In this document: in pieces, positions 17,353-25,496 of the stretch
How the letters are laid out: each line of letters begins with the position of its first letter
Position numbering within the stretch: position 1 is the stretch's first letter
NCBI GenBank assembly: GCA_028286465.1
Contig: JAQBRN010000017.1
Location: 1 to 46,968, forward strand
Direction of reading: 5' to 3'
DNA length: 46,968 nucleotides
Source: Parcubacteria group bacterium
GTDB lineage: Bacteria; Patescibacteriota; Minisyncoccia; Phycocordibacterales; Zambryskibacteraceae
Made by a program: the position numbers and the translations under genes
Notes under the pieces: model-generated
Told to the model about the DNA's origin: nothing
The model's input: only the letters and a program-made list of their open reading frames with translations
The model's database searches: none

Positions 17353-18509
17353 GATGAAAGAAGCGAGACGATAAGAGAAACCTCCTCGTTTGTTAATTCT
17401 GGATTATTTGCGAAATAAAATCCATTCTGGTGGATGAATTCGGCATTGTCGTATCTCCTGAGATCGGATACGTACTTTTTATAGAAAGGCTGATTCAGCA
17501 TGTTGCCGGCGATGACGGGACGTATTTCCACATGAGGAGCGAATTTCTTCTTGTAGATTTCCGCCTGTGCTCGCGATACGGCGAGTACGGGCATAGCCAT
17601 GTTCGAAACGGTGTCCATATGCCCGTACTCGAGCGGCACGAGATCCTTGTTCTTCTCGATAGCCGACGCGAAGCGCTTGAAATTCGATTGTCTCTTCTTC
17701 ACTATCTCGTTCCAATGCGGAAGCTGGGTGTTGCCAAGAAAACCGGTCACCTCGGTCGGACGCGCGTTGTACGCGAGGTCGTGGAATATGTACTTGGCGT
17801 GGAACTCGTCGTGGCCATGCTTTCGGCGCAGCTTTTTCTGCCTGTCCGGGTGGAGATTTCTATCCCAGCCGTGAGCGCGAACGAGGACGAGCATTTCGTG
17901 GAGGATGTCGTCATCCGTCGTGACCATGCCTCCTTCTATAGTGGAGAGGTGATGCCCGACGAAGAACGAGAAGGTCGACGCAATGCCGAAATTCCCGAGA
18001 AGCTTGCCTCCGGTCCTCGATCCGAGCGACTCGCAGTTGTCTTCTATGAGCGTGACGCGATGCTTCTTACAAAGCTTTTCTATCTTCGAAATATCATCCG
18101 AAAGCCCGAGCACGTTCGTAATGAAAAGTCCCTTGAGCTTCCCCAACTTCTTCTCCACTTCTTCGGGCGTCACGTTCAGGGTCGTCCTGCTGACGTCGAG
18201 AATGACCGGCACGAGCCCGAGCTGCAAAAGCGGCATGATGTTCGTCGCCCAAGTCAAAGCCGAAACGCCGATCCTGTCTCCCTTTTTAAACATTCCCAAA
18301 TTCATCATGGCCTGTACGAGAATGAGATTCGCCATCGAGCCGCTCGAGACGAGTACCGCGTACTTCCTGCCCTGCTTTTTGGCGAAGGCTTTCTCGAACT
18401 TCGCGCATTCCTTGCCCATGGAAAGGGTCGACGCGCCGGAGATGAAATCGATGAGCGACTGTTTCGTCTCCTTTTCTTTATAGAAAGTGGATTTGACGAG
18501 GTGTATCAT
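17349..18509 (-). CDS. ColD-like PLP-dependent GDP-4-keto-6-deoxymannose 3-dehydratase
   Basis: 386 aa from the ATG at 18509 ([14 protein letters not shown]), which overlaps the gmd stop by 4 nt; the track start at 18596 lies inside gmd. It is a DegT/DnrJ/EryC1/StrS-fold protein ([31 protein letters not shown]). The normal Schiff-base Lys position reads [14 protein letters not shown], so Lys is replaced by His, as in ColD and E1/RfbH. Further ColD-like stretches are [29 protein letters not shown] and [13 protein letters not shown]. In ColD the His abstracts the proton in a PMP-dependent removal of the C3 hydroxyl. Its length is close to that of ColD. Confidence 0.82.
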   Translation of the reverse strand: MIHLVKSTFYKEKETKQSLIDFISGASTLSMGKECAKFEKAFAKKQGRKYAVLVSSGSMANLILVQAMMNLGMFKKGDRIGVSALTWATNIMPLLQLGLVPVILDVSRTTLNVTPEEVEKKLGKLKGLFITNVLGLSDDISKIEKLCKKHRVTLIEDNCESLGSRTGGKLLGNFGIASTFSFFVGHHLSTIEGGMVTTDDDILHEMLVLVRAHGWDRNLHPDRQKKLRRKHGHDEFHAKYIFHDLAYNARPTEVTGFLGNTQLPHWNEIVKKRQSNFKRFASAIEKNKDLVPLEYGHMDTVSNMAMPVLAVSRAQAEIYKKKFAPHVEIRPVIAGNMLNQPFYKKYVSDLRRYDNAEFIHQNGFYFANNPELTNEEVSLIVSLLSS

Positions 18510-19552
18510 GATTGGCTTTTGTTCTGTGTTTCCTTCAGGAGATCGGCATCGACCATGATCTTCACGAGTTCCTTGAAGGAGGTCTTCGACTTCCACTTAA
18601 GGACTCTTCTTGCCTTGCTCGGATCTCCGAGAAGGATATCGACCTCGGCCGGACGGAAGTAACGCGGATCGATCTCGATGATGGTCTTCTTGGTTTTCTT
18701 GTCGATGCCTTTTTCTTTGAGGCCCTTCCCCTTCCATATCAGGTCTATCCCGAGATGCTTGGCCGCGAGCTCGACGAATTCCCTGACCGAATGCGTTTCC
18801 CCCGTTGCCAGGATGAAATCGCCGGGCTTCTTCGCCTGGAGCATGCGCCACATGCCTTCCACATAATCCTTGGCATAGCCCCAGTCGCGCTTCGCGTCGA
18901 GATTGCCCAAGTAGAGCTTCTCGTCTGTGCCGAGCTTTATCCTGGCAAGGCCTCTCGTGATCTTCCTTGTAACGAAGGTCTCTCCCCTGCGCGGAGATTC
19001 GTGATTGAAGAGGATGCCGTTCGAAGCGAAGATGCCGTAGCTCTCGCGATAATTCCTCGTCATCCAATAGGCGTAGACCTTGGCTACGCCGTACGGCGAA
19101 CGCGGATAGAACGGCGTCGTCTCCTTGAGCGGAAGCTCGACGGCCTTGCCGAACATTTCGCTCGATGACGCCTGGTAGAATTTCGTCTTCAGCCCCGATT
19201 CCTTGATGGCATCGAGAAGGCGCACCGTTCCGAGTCCGGTGACATCGCCTGTGTATTCCGGAGTATCGAAGCTGACGCGGACATGGCTCTGCGCGCCCAA
19301 GTGATAGATCTCGTCGGGTCTGATCTTTTCTATGAGGCGGGAGATGTTCGAGGAATCGGAAAGATCGCCGTAATACATGATCAGGCGCTTGTTCTTCTCG
19401 TGCGGATCCTGGAACAAATGATCCACGCGCTGGGTATTGAAGCTCGAAGCCCTGCGGATGATGCCGTGCACCTCATAGCCCTTCTCCAAAAGAAATTCAG
19501 CCAGATACGACCCGTCCTGCCCGGTAATGCCTGTAATAAGGGCCTTTTTCAC
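18506..19552 (-). CDS. gmd: GDP-mannose 4,6-dehydratase
   Basis: 348 aa from a GTG at 19552 ([21 protein letters not shown]); the track start at 19621 adds residues with no family match. Signatures are [47 protein letters not shown] with the catalytic Thr/Ser-Glu region, [10 protein letters not shown] and [17 protein letters not shown]. It converts GDP-D-mannose to GDP-4-keto-6-deoxy-D-mannose. It is the first gene of a leftward operon, directly followed by the ColD-like and Fcl/ColC-like genes. Confidence 0.94.
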   Translation of the reverse strand: MKKALITGITGQDGSYLAEFLLEKGYEVHGIIRRASSFNTQRVDHLFQDPHEKNKRLIMYYGDLSDSSNISRLIEKIRPDEIYHLGAQSHVRVSFDTPEYTGDVTGLGTVRLLDAIKESGLKTKFYQASSSEMFGKAVELPLKETTPFYPRSPYGVAKVYAYWMTRNYRESYGIFASNGILFNHESPRRGETFVTRKITRGLARIKLGTDEKLYLGNLDAKRDWGYAKDYVEGMWRMLQAKKPGDFILATGETHSVREFVELAAKHLGIDLIWKGKGLKEKGIDKKTKKTIIEIDPRYFRPAEVDILLGDPSKARRVLKWKSKTSFKELVKIMVDADLLKETQNKSQS

Positions 19553-19560
19553 GTATGGCC

Positions 19561-19566
19561 ATACTA
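19561..19566 (-). promoter_or_regulatory. Candidate -10 box of the gmd operon, leaderless type
   Basis: TAGTAT on the minus strand ends 8 nt before the GTG start of gmd. There is no convincing -35 box and no SD. The placement matches the pattern seen in front of several other genes in this window. Confidence 0.35.
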
Positions 19567-19640
19567 TCCTTTTTAGCCTGATTTCGCCACTTGGCACGCA
19601 ATATATTGCCGCGCCGTACAAGGGATGTGGGATATCTTAT

Positions 19641-19672
19641 AAAAAAGCCGCAAAGGATAACCCATGCGGCTT
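19641..19672 (-). terminator. Intrinsic terminator of the 138-aa gene
   Basis: Minus-strand hairpin AAGCCGCA / TGCGGCTT with a 12-nt loop followed by TTTTTTAT. It lies 13 nt after the stop of the small gene and separates it from gmd. Confidence 0.75.
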
Positions 19673-19684
19673 GTTGAAGCGTTT

Positions 19685-20101
19685 TCAGTCGAAAGCTCTG
19701 CCAAAACGTTCGACCACAGGCAGCTCGCTCGTGAGCACGATCCTGATGTTCACTCTGAAGTCCGAGGCGAGATCATCAGCCAATTTCTTGGCCATGTCCG
19801 CATACTTTCGCCCGTGGAGCACGAACACCCAACTCTCTTCGGTGGCCTGACGAGACTGGTTACTAAACCAGATAACGCCGAGAAACTGCCGGGGAGGCGG
19901 TGTCGTCATGAGGCCGAAAAAATACTTCTCCGGCTTCACATCGGGATCCTTATACAAGATGCCGATGCCGGTTTCTTCGGTGTCCGCATAGACGACCCCG
20001 CCGGACAGAGAAGCCAGCGTCCATCCTTTGCGGCGGAGGAATCCGCCGACCCTGATGGACAAAGCCTCCTCGTAGCTAATGGAATCCACAGCGTCATTCA
20101 T
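19685..20101 (-). CDS. Hypothetical 138-aa soluble protein
   Basis: No family recognised. The protein is predicted soluble and mixed alpha/beta, with a glycine-rich turn (SLSGGVVYADTE), a central beta-rich segment with a PPP stretch and a C-terminal helix-strand unit (GRKYADMAKKLADDLASDF). It is an isolated unit with its own promoter at 20148-20176, an SD-like AGGAG about 6 nt before the ATG and its own terminator. This style differs from the overlapping genes around it. It may work with the adjacent radical-SAM gene, but the separate terminators argue that the two are regulated independently. Confidence 0.75.
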   Translation of the reverse strand: MNDAVDSISYEEALSIRVGGFLRRKGWTLASLSGGVVYADTEETGIGILYKDPDVKPEKYFFGLMTTPPPRQFLGVIWFSNQSRQATEESWVFVLHGRKYADMAKKLADDLASDFRVNIRIVLTSELPVVERFGRAFD

Positions 20102-20147
20102 GGGTCGCTCCTGGAAATTGGTTTGCTACGTACGAGCGTCTTTCTTC

Positions 20148-20176
20148 ATCATATAGCATAAATCACGATTCGTCAA
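20148..20176 (-). promoter_or_regulatory. Sigma70-type promoter of the 138-aa gene
   Basis: TTGACG, 17-nt spacer, TATGAT on the minus strand, giving a leader of roughly 40 nt that contains AGGAG before the ATG. Confidence 0.7.
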
Positions 20177-20183
20177 TAGGTAC

Positions 20184-20209
20184 AAAAAGCCCGAGATTTC
20201 TCTCGGGCT
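20184..20209 (-). terminator. Intrinsic terminator of the radical-SAM gene
   Basis: Hairpin AGCCCGAGAG / CTCTCGGGCT arrangement with a small loop, followed by a T run on the minus strand. It begins just 6 nt beyond the stop codon. Confidence 0.85.
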
Positions 20210-20214
20210 GCAAA

Positions 20215-22176
20215 CTACAGCGGCGTGACTTCGATATTCTTATGGTGGAACGACCCACCCTTCCGGCCGTACCAGACGACTTCCCGGGCATAGGCCTTCT
20301 GATCGCCGTGATATGAGTTCCCTTCGATCACGAGCCGCACCGGCTTCTGTTCGAGAGCCGATGACTCCCCGAGCGTCTTGAAGTAGTTCGGGAAATCATA
20401 CGCAAGCTCGATCGAGATCGGCACCAAAACGGGATCGATCATGATCGCCGCCTGGTAGCTTACGAGGTCTCTCAGTAAGTCAGGATCGACGCTGAGGCCC
20501 TTCTCTTCGACGAGCGACCTGAGGAATGTTTCGATCTCGTCGTAGAAGCCCCATTTCTCGACGATGAAGTTGAGAAAGCTCGCCTCTTCGAGCGGCCAAT
20601 AGATCTCTCCGAACTCGGGCATCACGCGATCGAGCCTGCCCCCTTCCATAGCCCGCCGGACAGCGCGCTTCGTCACAGCAATTTCTCCCGTGATGGGAGA
20701 CGAATCGCTACGATCGGCGAAGTACTCGAGCAGCCGTTCATAGAAATCGCTATATGCGATCCCGTACTCCTTGTGGAAGAAGATGGCGATCTGCTGGGTG
20801 AGGCCGAGGCAGTGGAAGCCCTGGATGGCCCAGTAGAACATGAAGGTGCGGACCCAGTCCTCCCGAGGCATCGCCGCCGTGCCGATGATGATGTCCGTGT
20901 ATTCGGACAGCGACTCGGGCTCTGGCGTGGAGTGCGCGAGGAGTACTGGCATTCGCACCGCCTCGATCCCGTGTTCTTTGACATACGCGGGAAAGCTCAT
21001 GTGCGAATTGGGAAGCATGGTGCAAACGTAGACGTACAAGTTCACGGAGTCGGCCTGCTCGTCGAAGAGCGTGTCGATGCCCCGCTTGGTGCTTTCGTAC
21101 GTTTCCCCAGGCATGCCCATGATGAGCTCGGTATAGGTCGCGATACCCACTTCCTTGTACCGGTCCATCAGCTCCGAGAACTTCTCGATCTTGATGTTCG
21201 AGCGCTCGACGATCTCGAGCGTGTGCGCATCCATGCTCTGGAACGACAGCGTCGCTCCCTTGTTCATGTCTGCCGCATCGAGAAGCGTGACGATCTCGAA
21301 GATCCTGTCGTTCGAGTTCTTGGCGGTGCACATGCGGAACTTCTTCGGGAAGCCTTGGTGCCTTTCACGGACTTCGATCATCTTCTTCGTCAGCTCGACA
21401 TCCCGCGGGAAGATCCCGTAGTTTGCGTCGCAGTTGAAGATGTACTCGATCCGGTGCTCTCCGAACCACTCGAACTCGGCAGCCAGGCGCTCTTCGGACA
21501 TCTTGTAGACCTTGGAGTAGTTGGAGCCGCCCCAATCGCAGAACGTGCATGTGTACGGACAACCGCGATTCGTTTCCTGGCTGACGTTCAGCGTATAATC
21601 GCCGCCAAGCATGAAATCGAATACTCCCGAGAGATACGGCGAAGGAAGACGCTTGAGGTCTTCCTCGTTCATTCTCCCGCGGGACAGGGTCTTTTCGGTC
21701 GCGTTCCCACGGACCCTGACGGAGAGGCCCTCGATCTTCGTATAGTCCGGTTTCTCCGACAAGGACTCGATGAGGATCTCCGCGAAAGCGAATTCCCCTT
21801 CCTTGTGGACGAGAATGTCCACGTACGGATGCTCGAGGAAGAATCCTTCCGACCGATCCGGTACGTGCTCGCCACCGAAAACGACGAGTGCCTTCGGGAA
21901 TCTGGAGCGCACGGCCTGTGCAAGCGCCTTGTTGTACTCCCAATTCCACAGATAGCACGACAGTCCGAAGACGGCCGGTTCTTCCATCTCGCCGACGACC
22001 GTTTCCGGATCATCGCGGCGAAACAAGGGATTCTGAAACTCGAAATTCTCCTTGATCTCGGGAACCGACAGTGCATATGCCTGCAGCGATCCGACCGAGT
22101 ACGGCACGAAAACGTTCGTCCCGTACTGGAAATTCACCTGCGCAAGCTGGACGCTACGTCTGTCTCTTGGAGCCAT
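20215..22176 (-). CDS. B12-binding-domain radical SAM protein
   Basis: 653 aa. The N-terminal ~170 residues resemble a cobalamin-binding Rossmann domain (PAVFGLSCYLWNWEYN, ALVVFGGEHVP, VDILVHKEGEFAFAEIL). The radical-SAM core follows, with the CxxxCxxC cluster motif in ETNRGCPYTCTFCDWGGS (about residue 203), then LSFQSMDAHTLEIVERSNI and ELIMGMPGETYES. A ~200-residue C-terminal domain is not recognised. Family members include methylcobalamin-dependent C-methyltransferases and other modifying enzymes; the substrate is unknown, and a glycan or lipid target is only suggested by position. It has its own consensus promoter, a GAGGTG ribosome-binding site and a terminator. Confidence 0.85.
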   Translation of the reverse strand: MAPRDRRSVQLAQVNFQYGTNVFVPYSVGSLQAYALSVPEIKENFEFQNPLFRRDDPETVVGEMEEPAVFGLSCYLWNWEYNKALAQAVRSRFPKALVVFGGEHVPDRSEGFFLEHPYVDILVHKEGEFAFAEILIESLSEKPDYTKIEGLSVRVRGNATEKTLSRGRMNEEDLKRLPSPYLSGVFDFMLGGDYTLNVSQETNRGCPYTCTFCDWGGSNYSKVYKMSEERLAAEFEWFGEHRIEYIFNCDANYGIFPRDVELTKKMIEVRERHQGFPKKFRMCTAKNSNDRIFEIVTLLDAADMNKGATLSFQSMDAHTLEIVERSNIKIEKFSELMDRYKEVGIATYTELIMGMPGETYESTKRGIDTLFDEQADSVNLYVYVCTMLPNSHMSFPAYVKEHGIEAVRMPVLLAHSTPEPESLSEYTDIIIGTAAMPREDWVRTFMFYWAIQGFHCLGLTQQIAIFFHKEYGIAYSDFYERLLEYFADRSDSSPITGEIAVTKRAVRRAMEGGRLDRVMPEFGEIYWPLEEASFLNFIVEKWGFYDEIETFLRSLVEEKGLSVDPDLLRDLVSYQAAIMIDPVLVPISIELAYDFPNYFKTLGESSALEQKPVRLVIEGNSYHGDQKAYAREVVWYGRKGGSFHHKNIEVTPL

Positions 22177-22220
22177 GCTTCACCTCGTGTGTGTAGTTTG
22201 AAATGAGCGAATCTGCCCCA

Positions 22221-22249
22221 GTTATACTTAAATTTCAGGCCCAGGTCAA
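22221..22249 (-). promoter_or_regulatory. Sigma70-type promoter of the radical-SAM gene
   Basis: TTGACC, 17-nt spacer, TATAAC on the minus strand. The predicted leader is about 38 nt and carries GAGGTGA about 3-4 nt before the ATG at 22176. GAGGTG is exactly complementary to the CACCUC in the 16S tail of this genome. Confidence 0.8.
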
Positions 22250-22276
22250 TGACGCCGGCGGCGGGAGGAGTCGAAT

Positions 22277-23098
22277 TTATCTCAATGCTTGCTCTTGATT
22301 CTCCGGTCCGATGAACGCGTTGTAGTCCGGATGCTTGAAGTGGTGGAACGCCCGCATTCTGTAGTACTTTTCGTTCGGGATCCTCCGCGCGAAGATGAAA
22401 TGGAGCATGTCGATCTTCTTGTGGTCATTCGTATCGTTGAACTCGTTGATGGCAGCCCTCTGTCCGGTGAAGTCGCCGACGAGGCACTCCTCCGTGCCCA
22501 TGACATCGTCGAAATAGATAAAGACCCTCGGCAATATATGCTTGTCTTCGATATCGAATATCTTGAAAGCATCCCTCGTCGAAGAATAATAATCGAGGTC
22601 GAACATCACCGCCGCGATCGGCGCGGGGTCATGCTCCTTGGCAAACGTGGGGATCGTATCCTTCACATCGCCTAAGACGAGTTTCGCTTTCGACAATCGT
22701 CCTTTCAGCGCGGAAACATCCATTTTGAAAAAGCCCGCCTTCCAGAAATAGAGCGCATCCCTGTAATCGGTGCTCCGCGGCAAGCCTTCAGAGAGATCGA
22801 ATCCGTAGACGTCGATGGTCATGCCGAGCTCCTTTTCTATATCTCTTGCTATCTTCTCGAGTGCCACGAGCCCGTTCCCTCCGGCCACGCCGAACTCGAT
22901 AGTACTTATCCTGGTGTGCCCGAGCCTCTTTGCGAGTTTCGCGCCCTGATACAAAGGGTACGCATAATGCGCGTACGGCATGGCTCCGAGATTCACCCGT
23001 TGCTCGAAGGAGCCGAGCTTGTATCTGGCGATATTTCGCAGGGCAAAATTCTTGAATGGAGCCGGCTCGAGAAATAGTTTGGAAAGTTTCTTCATCAT
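22277..23098 (-). CDS. TylF-like SAM-dependent methyltransferase (probable)
   Basis: 273 aa. The SAM-site region is ISTIEFGVAGGNGLVALEKIA (about residue 64), followed by DVYGFDLSEGLP, VLGDVKDTIP and a double-acid motif YFDDVMG (about 192), similar to macrocin-type O-methyltransferases that use a metal-bound acidic pair. It is the last gene of the long leftward operon starting at 31832. Two start codons lie next to each other (MM). The acceptor is probably a sugar, by family and context. Confidence 0.65.
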   Translation of the reverse strand: MMKKLSKLFLEPAPFKNFALRNIARYKLGSFEQRVNLGAMPYAHYAYPLYQGAKLAKRLGHTRISTIEFGVAGGNGLVALEKIARDIEKELGMTIDVYGFDLSEGLPRSTDYRDALYFWKAGFFKMDVSALKGRLSKAKLVLGDVKDTIPTFAKEHDPAPIAAVMFDLDYYSSTRDAFKIFDIEDKHILPRVFIYFDDVMGTEECLVGDFTGQRAAINEFNDTNDHKKIDMLHFIFARRIPNEKYYRMRAFHHFKHPDYNAFIGPENQEQALR

Positions 23099-23102
23099 GT
23101 CA

Positions 23103-23873
23103 TTAAATGAGGCGCCTGAGCACCCTGCCGATGAGAGGCAGGTTTTTCAACCTCCTTCGTATATAGGCATCGCGCGTTTCGATCGGGCGGGTCCGGCTAT
23201 CGATAACAATACCGTGTTTCTTGCAAAACATCACGGCATCGTAGCGCCAGACGCCCTTTTTTATCGCAGTTGAAGGCACGTACGCGATGGCCGGCTGGCC
23301 CGTGTCGACGCTCCAGAATCTGTACTTCGGATCGCGAGCCCGTTCCGATCCCAGAAGCTCCATCTGCCAAATGGTCTCATCGTCATGCAAAAGCTCGAGG
23401 AATGCGTCCTTTTTCCAAATGGCGGTCATGAGCGAGAGCCTGTACGGAGCATCCAGAGCGATCTCTCCGACTCGCATTTCCTTGTCGAAATTCGTATCAG
23501 GGCCGGGAGTCGGATAGAGCCTCAAATAATCGATATGCTTCTCTCGTACGTATTCGACAAGTTTCTTCACCCGTTCGGTATCGACCTTCTCGACCATAAG
23601 AAAGTCTTCCATGAACATCATGAAGTATGGCGCACCGATCTTTTCGACGGCGTACCTCGTATTTCTCGGCCAGCCCATGTCGTTTTCGATAATGATATTC
23701 TTCACCAGGGGATGCGAATATCCGATCTTGTCCGACACAAGATAGATATCATACGGACAGTCGGGCCAGTATTCGAAGAAGAGCCTGAAGAACGGATCCC
23801 ACACATCCTGATATGCGGCGCATGAAGAAACGATCACCGCGCACTCGTTATGTATTGCGTTAGTTTCTTGCAT
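23103..23873 (-). CDS. Probable GT-A-like glycosyltransferase
   Basis: 256 aa, no close family named with certainty. The order of elements (CAVIVSSCAAYQDVWDPFF, PYDIYLVSD, GAPYFMMFMEDFLMVEKVD with a central acidic motif, then WKKDAFLELL and a C-terminal basic tail) resembles small GT-A glycosyltransferases of capsule clusters with an E-D-F variant of DxD. It sits in an operon of glycan genes with 3-4 nt spacing on both sides. It could also be a transferase of another type. Confidence 0.55.
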   Translation of the reverse strand: MQETNAIHNECAVIVSSCAAYQDVWDPFFRLFFEYWPDCPYDIYLVSDKIGYSHPLVKNIIIENDMGWPRNTRYAVEKIGAPYFMMFMEDFLMVEKVDTERVKKLVEYVREKHIDYLRLYPTPGPDTNFDKEMRVGEIALDAPYRLSLMTAIWKKDAFLELLHDDETIWQMELLGSERARDPKYRFWSVDTGQPAIAYVPSTAIKKGVWRYDAVMFCKKHGIVIDSRTRPIETRDAYIRRRLKNLPLIGRVLRRLI

Positions 23874-23876
23874 GGT

Positions 23877-24842
23877 CTAGGCAGAGGCCCTTAGTATCTC
23901 TTCGACTCGTGCCTTGGTCGAGTGATCTCCGACGATCCTTTCATACTCGGGTTTGAGATCGAGATCAGCGTATCCGCTTCTGAGGAATGCTCCCATCTTT
24001 TTAAGCTCCGCGTCGAAATCGAAGAGATTCTGGAACTCGATGATCCTTTCGTATTTCAAGCGCTTTGAATCCCGAGGATAGATATCGATCGTTTCCGTAA
24101 GCATAAGGCAGTTATTCCCCAAGATTTCCCAGAAGCGCATGGTATCGAATCCTCCCCCGCCGACCGAGACGCCGACCTTGGCCCTGGCAAGGAGCTTGTA
24201 GAATTCCTCGGGAGTTTTCGTCCGCTCGGTCGCACAAGTGAATCCATTATCCTTGCAATATGTTTCCAAAGCCTCGCGTACGAACCTGCGCAAGAGCGGA
24301 TACTCGTCCTGGCCGAAAATGCAGACGAAATCGATATCCTTCGGCGTTCCCTCCTTATAGCTCTGCATGTACCTGCTTTCGATGCCGAACGGGAGTGCGA
24401 TGATGCCGTCCGAATACGGCTTTTCCCTTCTGAAATAGCGGTGGCACTTACTCAAAAGCTCCCGATCCACGGTACCCTGCCCGTCGTACGTTCCGTCGAT
24501 GATCCCTTTCTGGATAGTGAAGTCGTAACGGCGATTCTTTCCCACCTCCGAACCGTCGACGCATACGGTCTTACCGAAGCGGTCGATCTCTTCGGCAAGC
24601 GTCGTATCGTATCCGTACTTGTCATTCCCGATAAGGAAGATCCGATCCGCGCTTCGTGCGAATGCTATGAAATCTCCGCGCGAGAGGACAGCGTCTTCGA
24701 GCGGCAGATCGTAGAGGAACTTCGACGAGAGACGGAAATCCACGCTTCCTTCTTTCGCCATGGCGCATAACCCATCGATAATGGTGCGCGCCATCCCGTC
24801 GGGCTTTTCGAAGTTGATGACGGCGATTTTCATCATCTGCAT
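23877..24842 (-). CDS. Glycosyltransferase-like protein (GT-B, CgeB/GT1-like)
   Basis: About 321 aa. The likely starts are the Met codons at 24842, 24836 or 24833 (MQMMKIAVINFEKP); the track start at 24911 lies inside the upstream methyltransferase. The C-terminal half has LARAKVGVSVGGGGFDTMRFWEILGNNCLML, which matches the GT-B pattern in which a glycine-rich loop and a Glu contact the nucleotide sugar, and DIDFVCIFGQDEYPLLRRF. Its ATG region overlaps the stop of the methyltransferase gene (TAATG). Donor and acceptor are unknown. Confidence 0.65.
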   Translation of the reverse strand: MQMMKIAVINFEKPDGMARTIIDGLCAMAKEGSVDFRLSSKFLYDLPLEDAVLSRGDFIAFARSADRIFLIGNDKYGYDTTLAEEIDRFGKTVCVDGSEVGKNRRYDFTIQKGIIDGTYDGQGTVDRELLSKCHRYFRREKPYSDGIIALPFGIESRYMQSYKEGTPKDIDFVCIFGQDEYPLLRRFVREALETYCKDNGFTCATERTKTPEEFYKLLARAKVGVSVGGGGFDTMRFWEILGNNCLMLTETIDIYPRDSKRLKYERIIEFQNLFDFDAELKKMGAFLRSGYADLDLKPEYERIVGDHSTKARVEEILRASA

Positions 24843-25492
24843 TATGAGATCTTCTTTACTCTGACGATGGCCTGGTATGCAAAGAGATTCGGGAAGATAT
24901 TCCCGAGCCATACGGGAACCTTCGGGTGTATAAGGTTGTCCGTCGCGTCGATCATGAATCCTTCTTCCTTGAGCAGTTTCCGAAGAGACGCGACGGTGAA
25001 AAAGTGGATATGCCCCCGTTCGAAGTAGGTGAAGTCCTTGTATTCGAACTTTCCGAACAGCATCCGCACCCTGTTCGAGAAGACAAGGAGATTCGGTGTC
25101 GTGATGATAAGAACGCCGTCCTTTTTCATGATCCGCTTCAATTCTTCCAGGGCCTTCTCGGGGAAGAGCAGATGCTCGATCACCTCGGAGAAAATAATGG
25201 CGTCAAAGTGATCGTTCGGAAAATTCGTTTTTTCGGATTGTATGTCGACGACGAATGCCCCGTCGATCTTCGTCTTTGCTTCCGCGACCGATTTCTCGGA
25301 TATGTCGATGCCGATGAATTCGCAGTCGCCTTTCTTCTTCACTTCTTCTCCGAAGTATCCTCCCGCACAGCCGACGTCGAGGATCCGCTTCCCCGATACA
25401 TCGCCGAGAAGCGCGAAAATCTTCGCCTTTCTCGACGAGCTCATACCGTACGTATACTCCATCGTATTGTAGTACGTGCCGAAAGCGTCCAT
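24842..25492 (-). CDS. Class I SAM-dependent methyltransferase
   Basis: 216 aa. Motif I RILDVGCAGGYFGEEVKKKG (about residue 36), then FIGIDISEKSVAEAK, IIFSEVIEHLLFPEKALEELKRIMKKDG and ITTPNLLVFSNRVRMLFG. It resembles methyltransferases commonly found in surface-polysaccharide loci. It lies 4 nt downstream of the RmlD-like gene. Confidence 0.8.
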   Translation of the reverse strand: MDAFGTYYNTMEYTYGMSSSRKAKIFALLGDVSGKRILDVGCAGGYFGEEVKKKGDCEFIGIDISEKSVAEAKTKIDGAFVVDIQSEKTNFPNDHFDAIIFSEVIEHLLFPEKALEELKRIMKKDGVLIITTPNLLVFSNRVRMLFGKFEYKDFTYFERGHIHFFTVASLRKLLKEEGFMIDATDNLIHPKVPVWLGNIFPNLFAYQAIVRVKKIS

Positions 25493-25496
25493 ACGT

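Noticed and set aside
17430-18662. 410-aa plus-strand ORF
   Set aside because: Antisense to the ColD-like and gmd genes, which have clear family motifs.
20773-22206. 477-aa plus-strand ORF
   Set aside because: Antisense to the radical-SAM gene; it would also run through that gene's promoter region.
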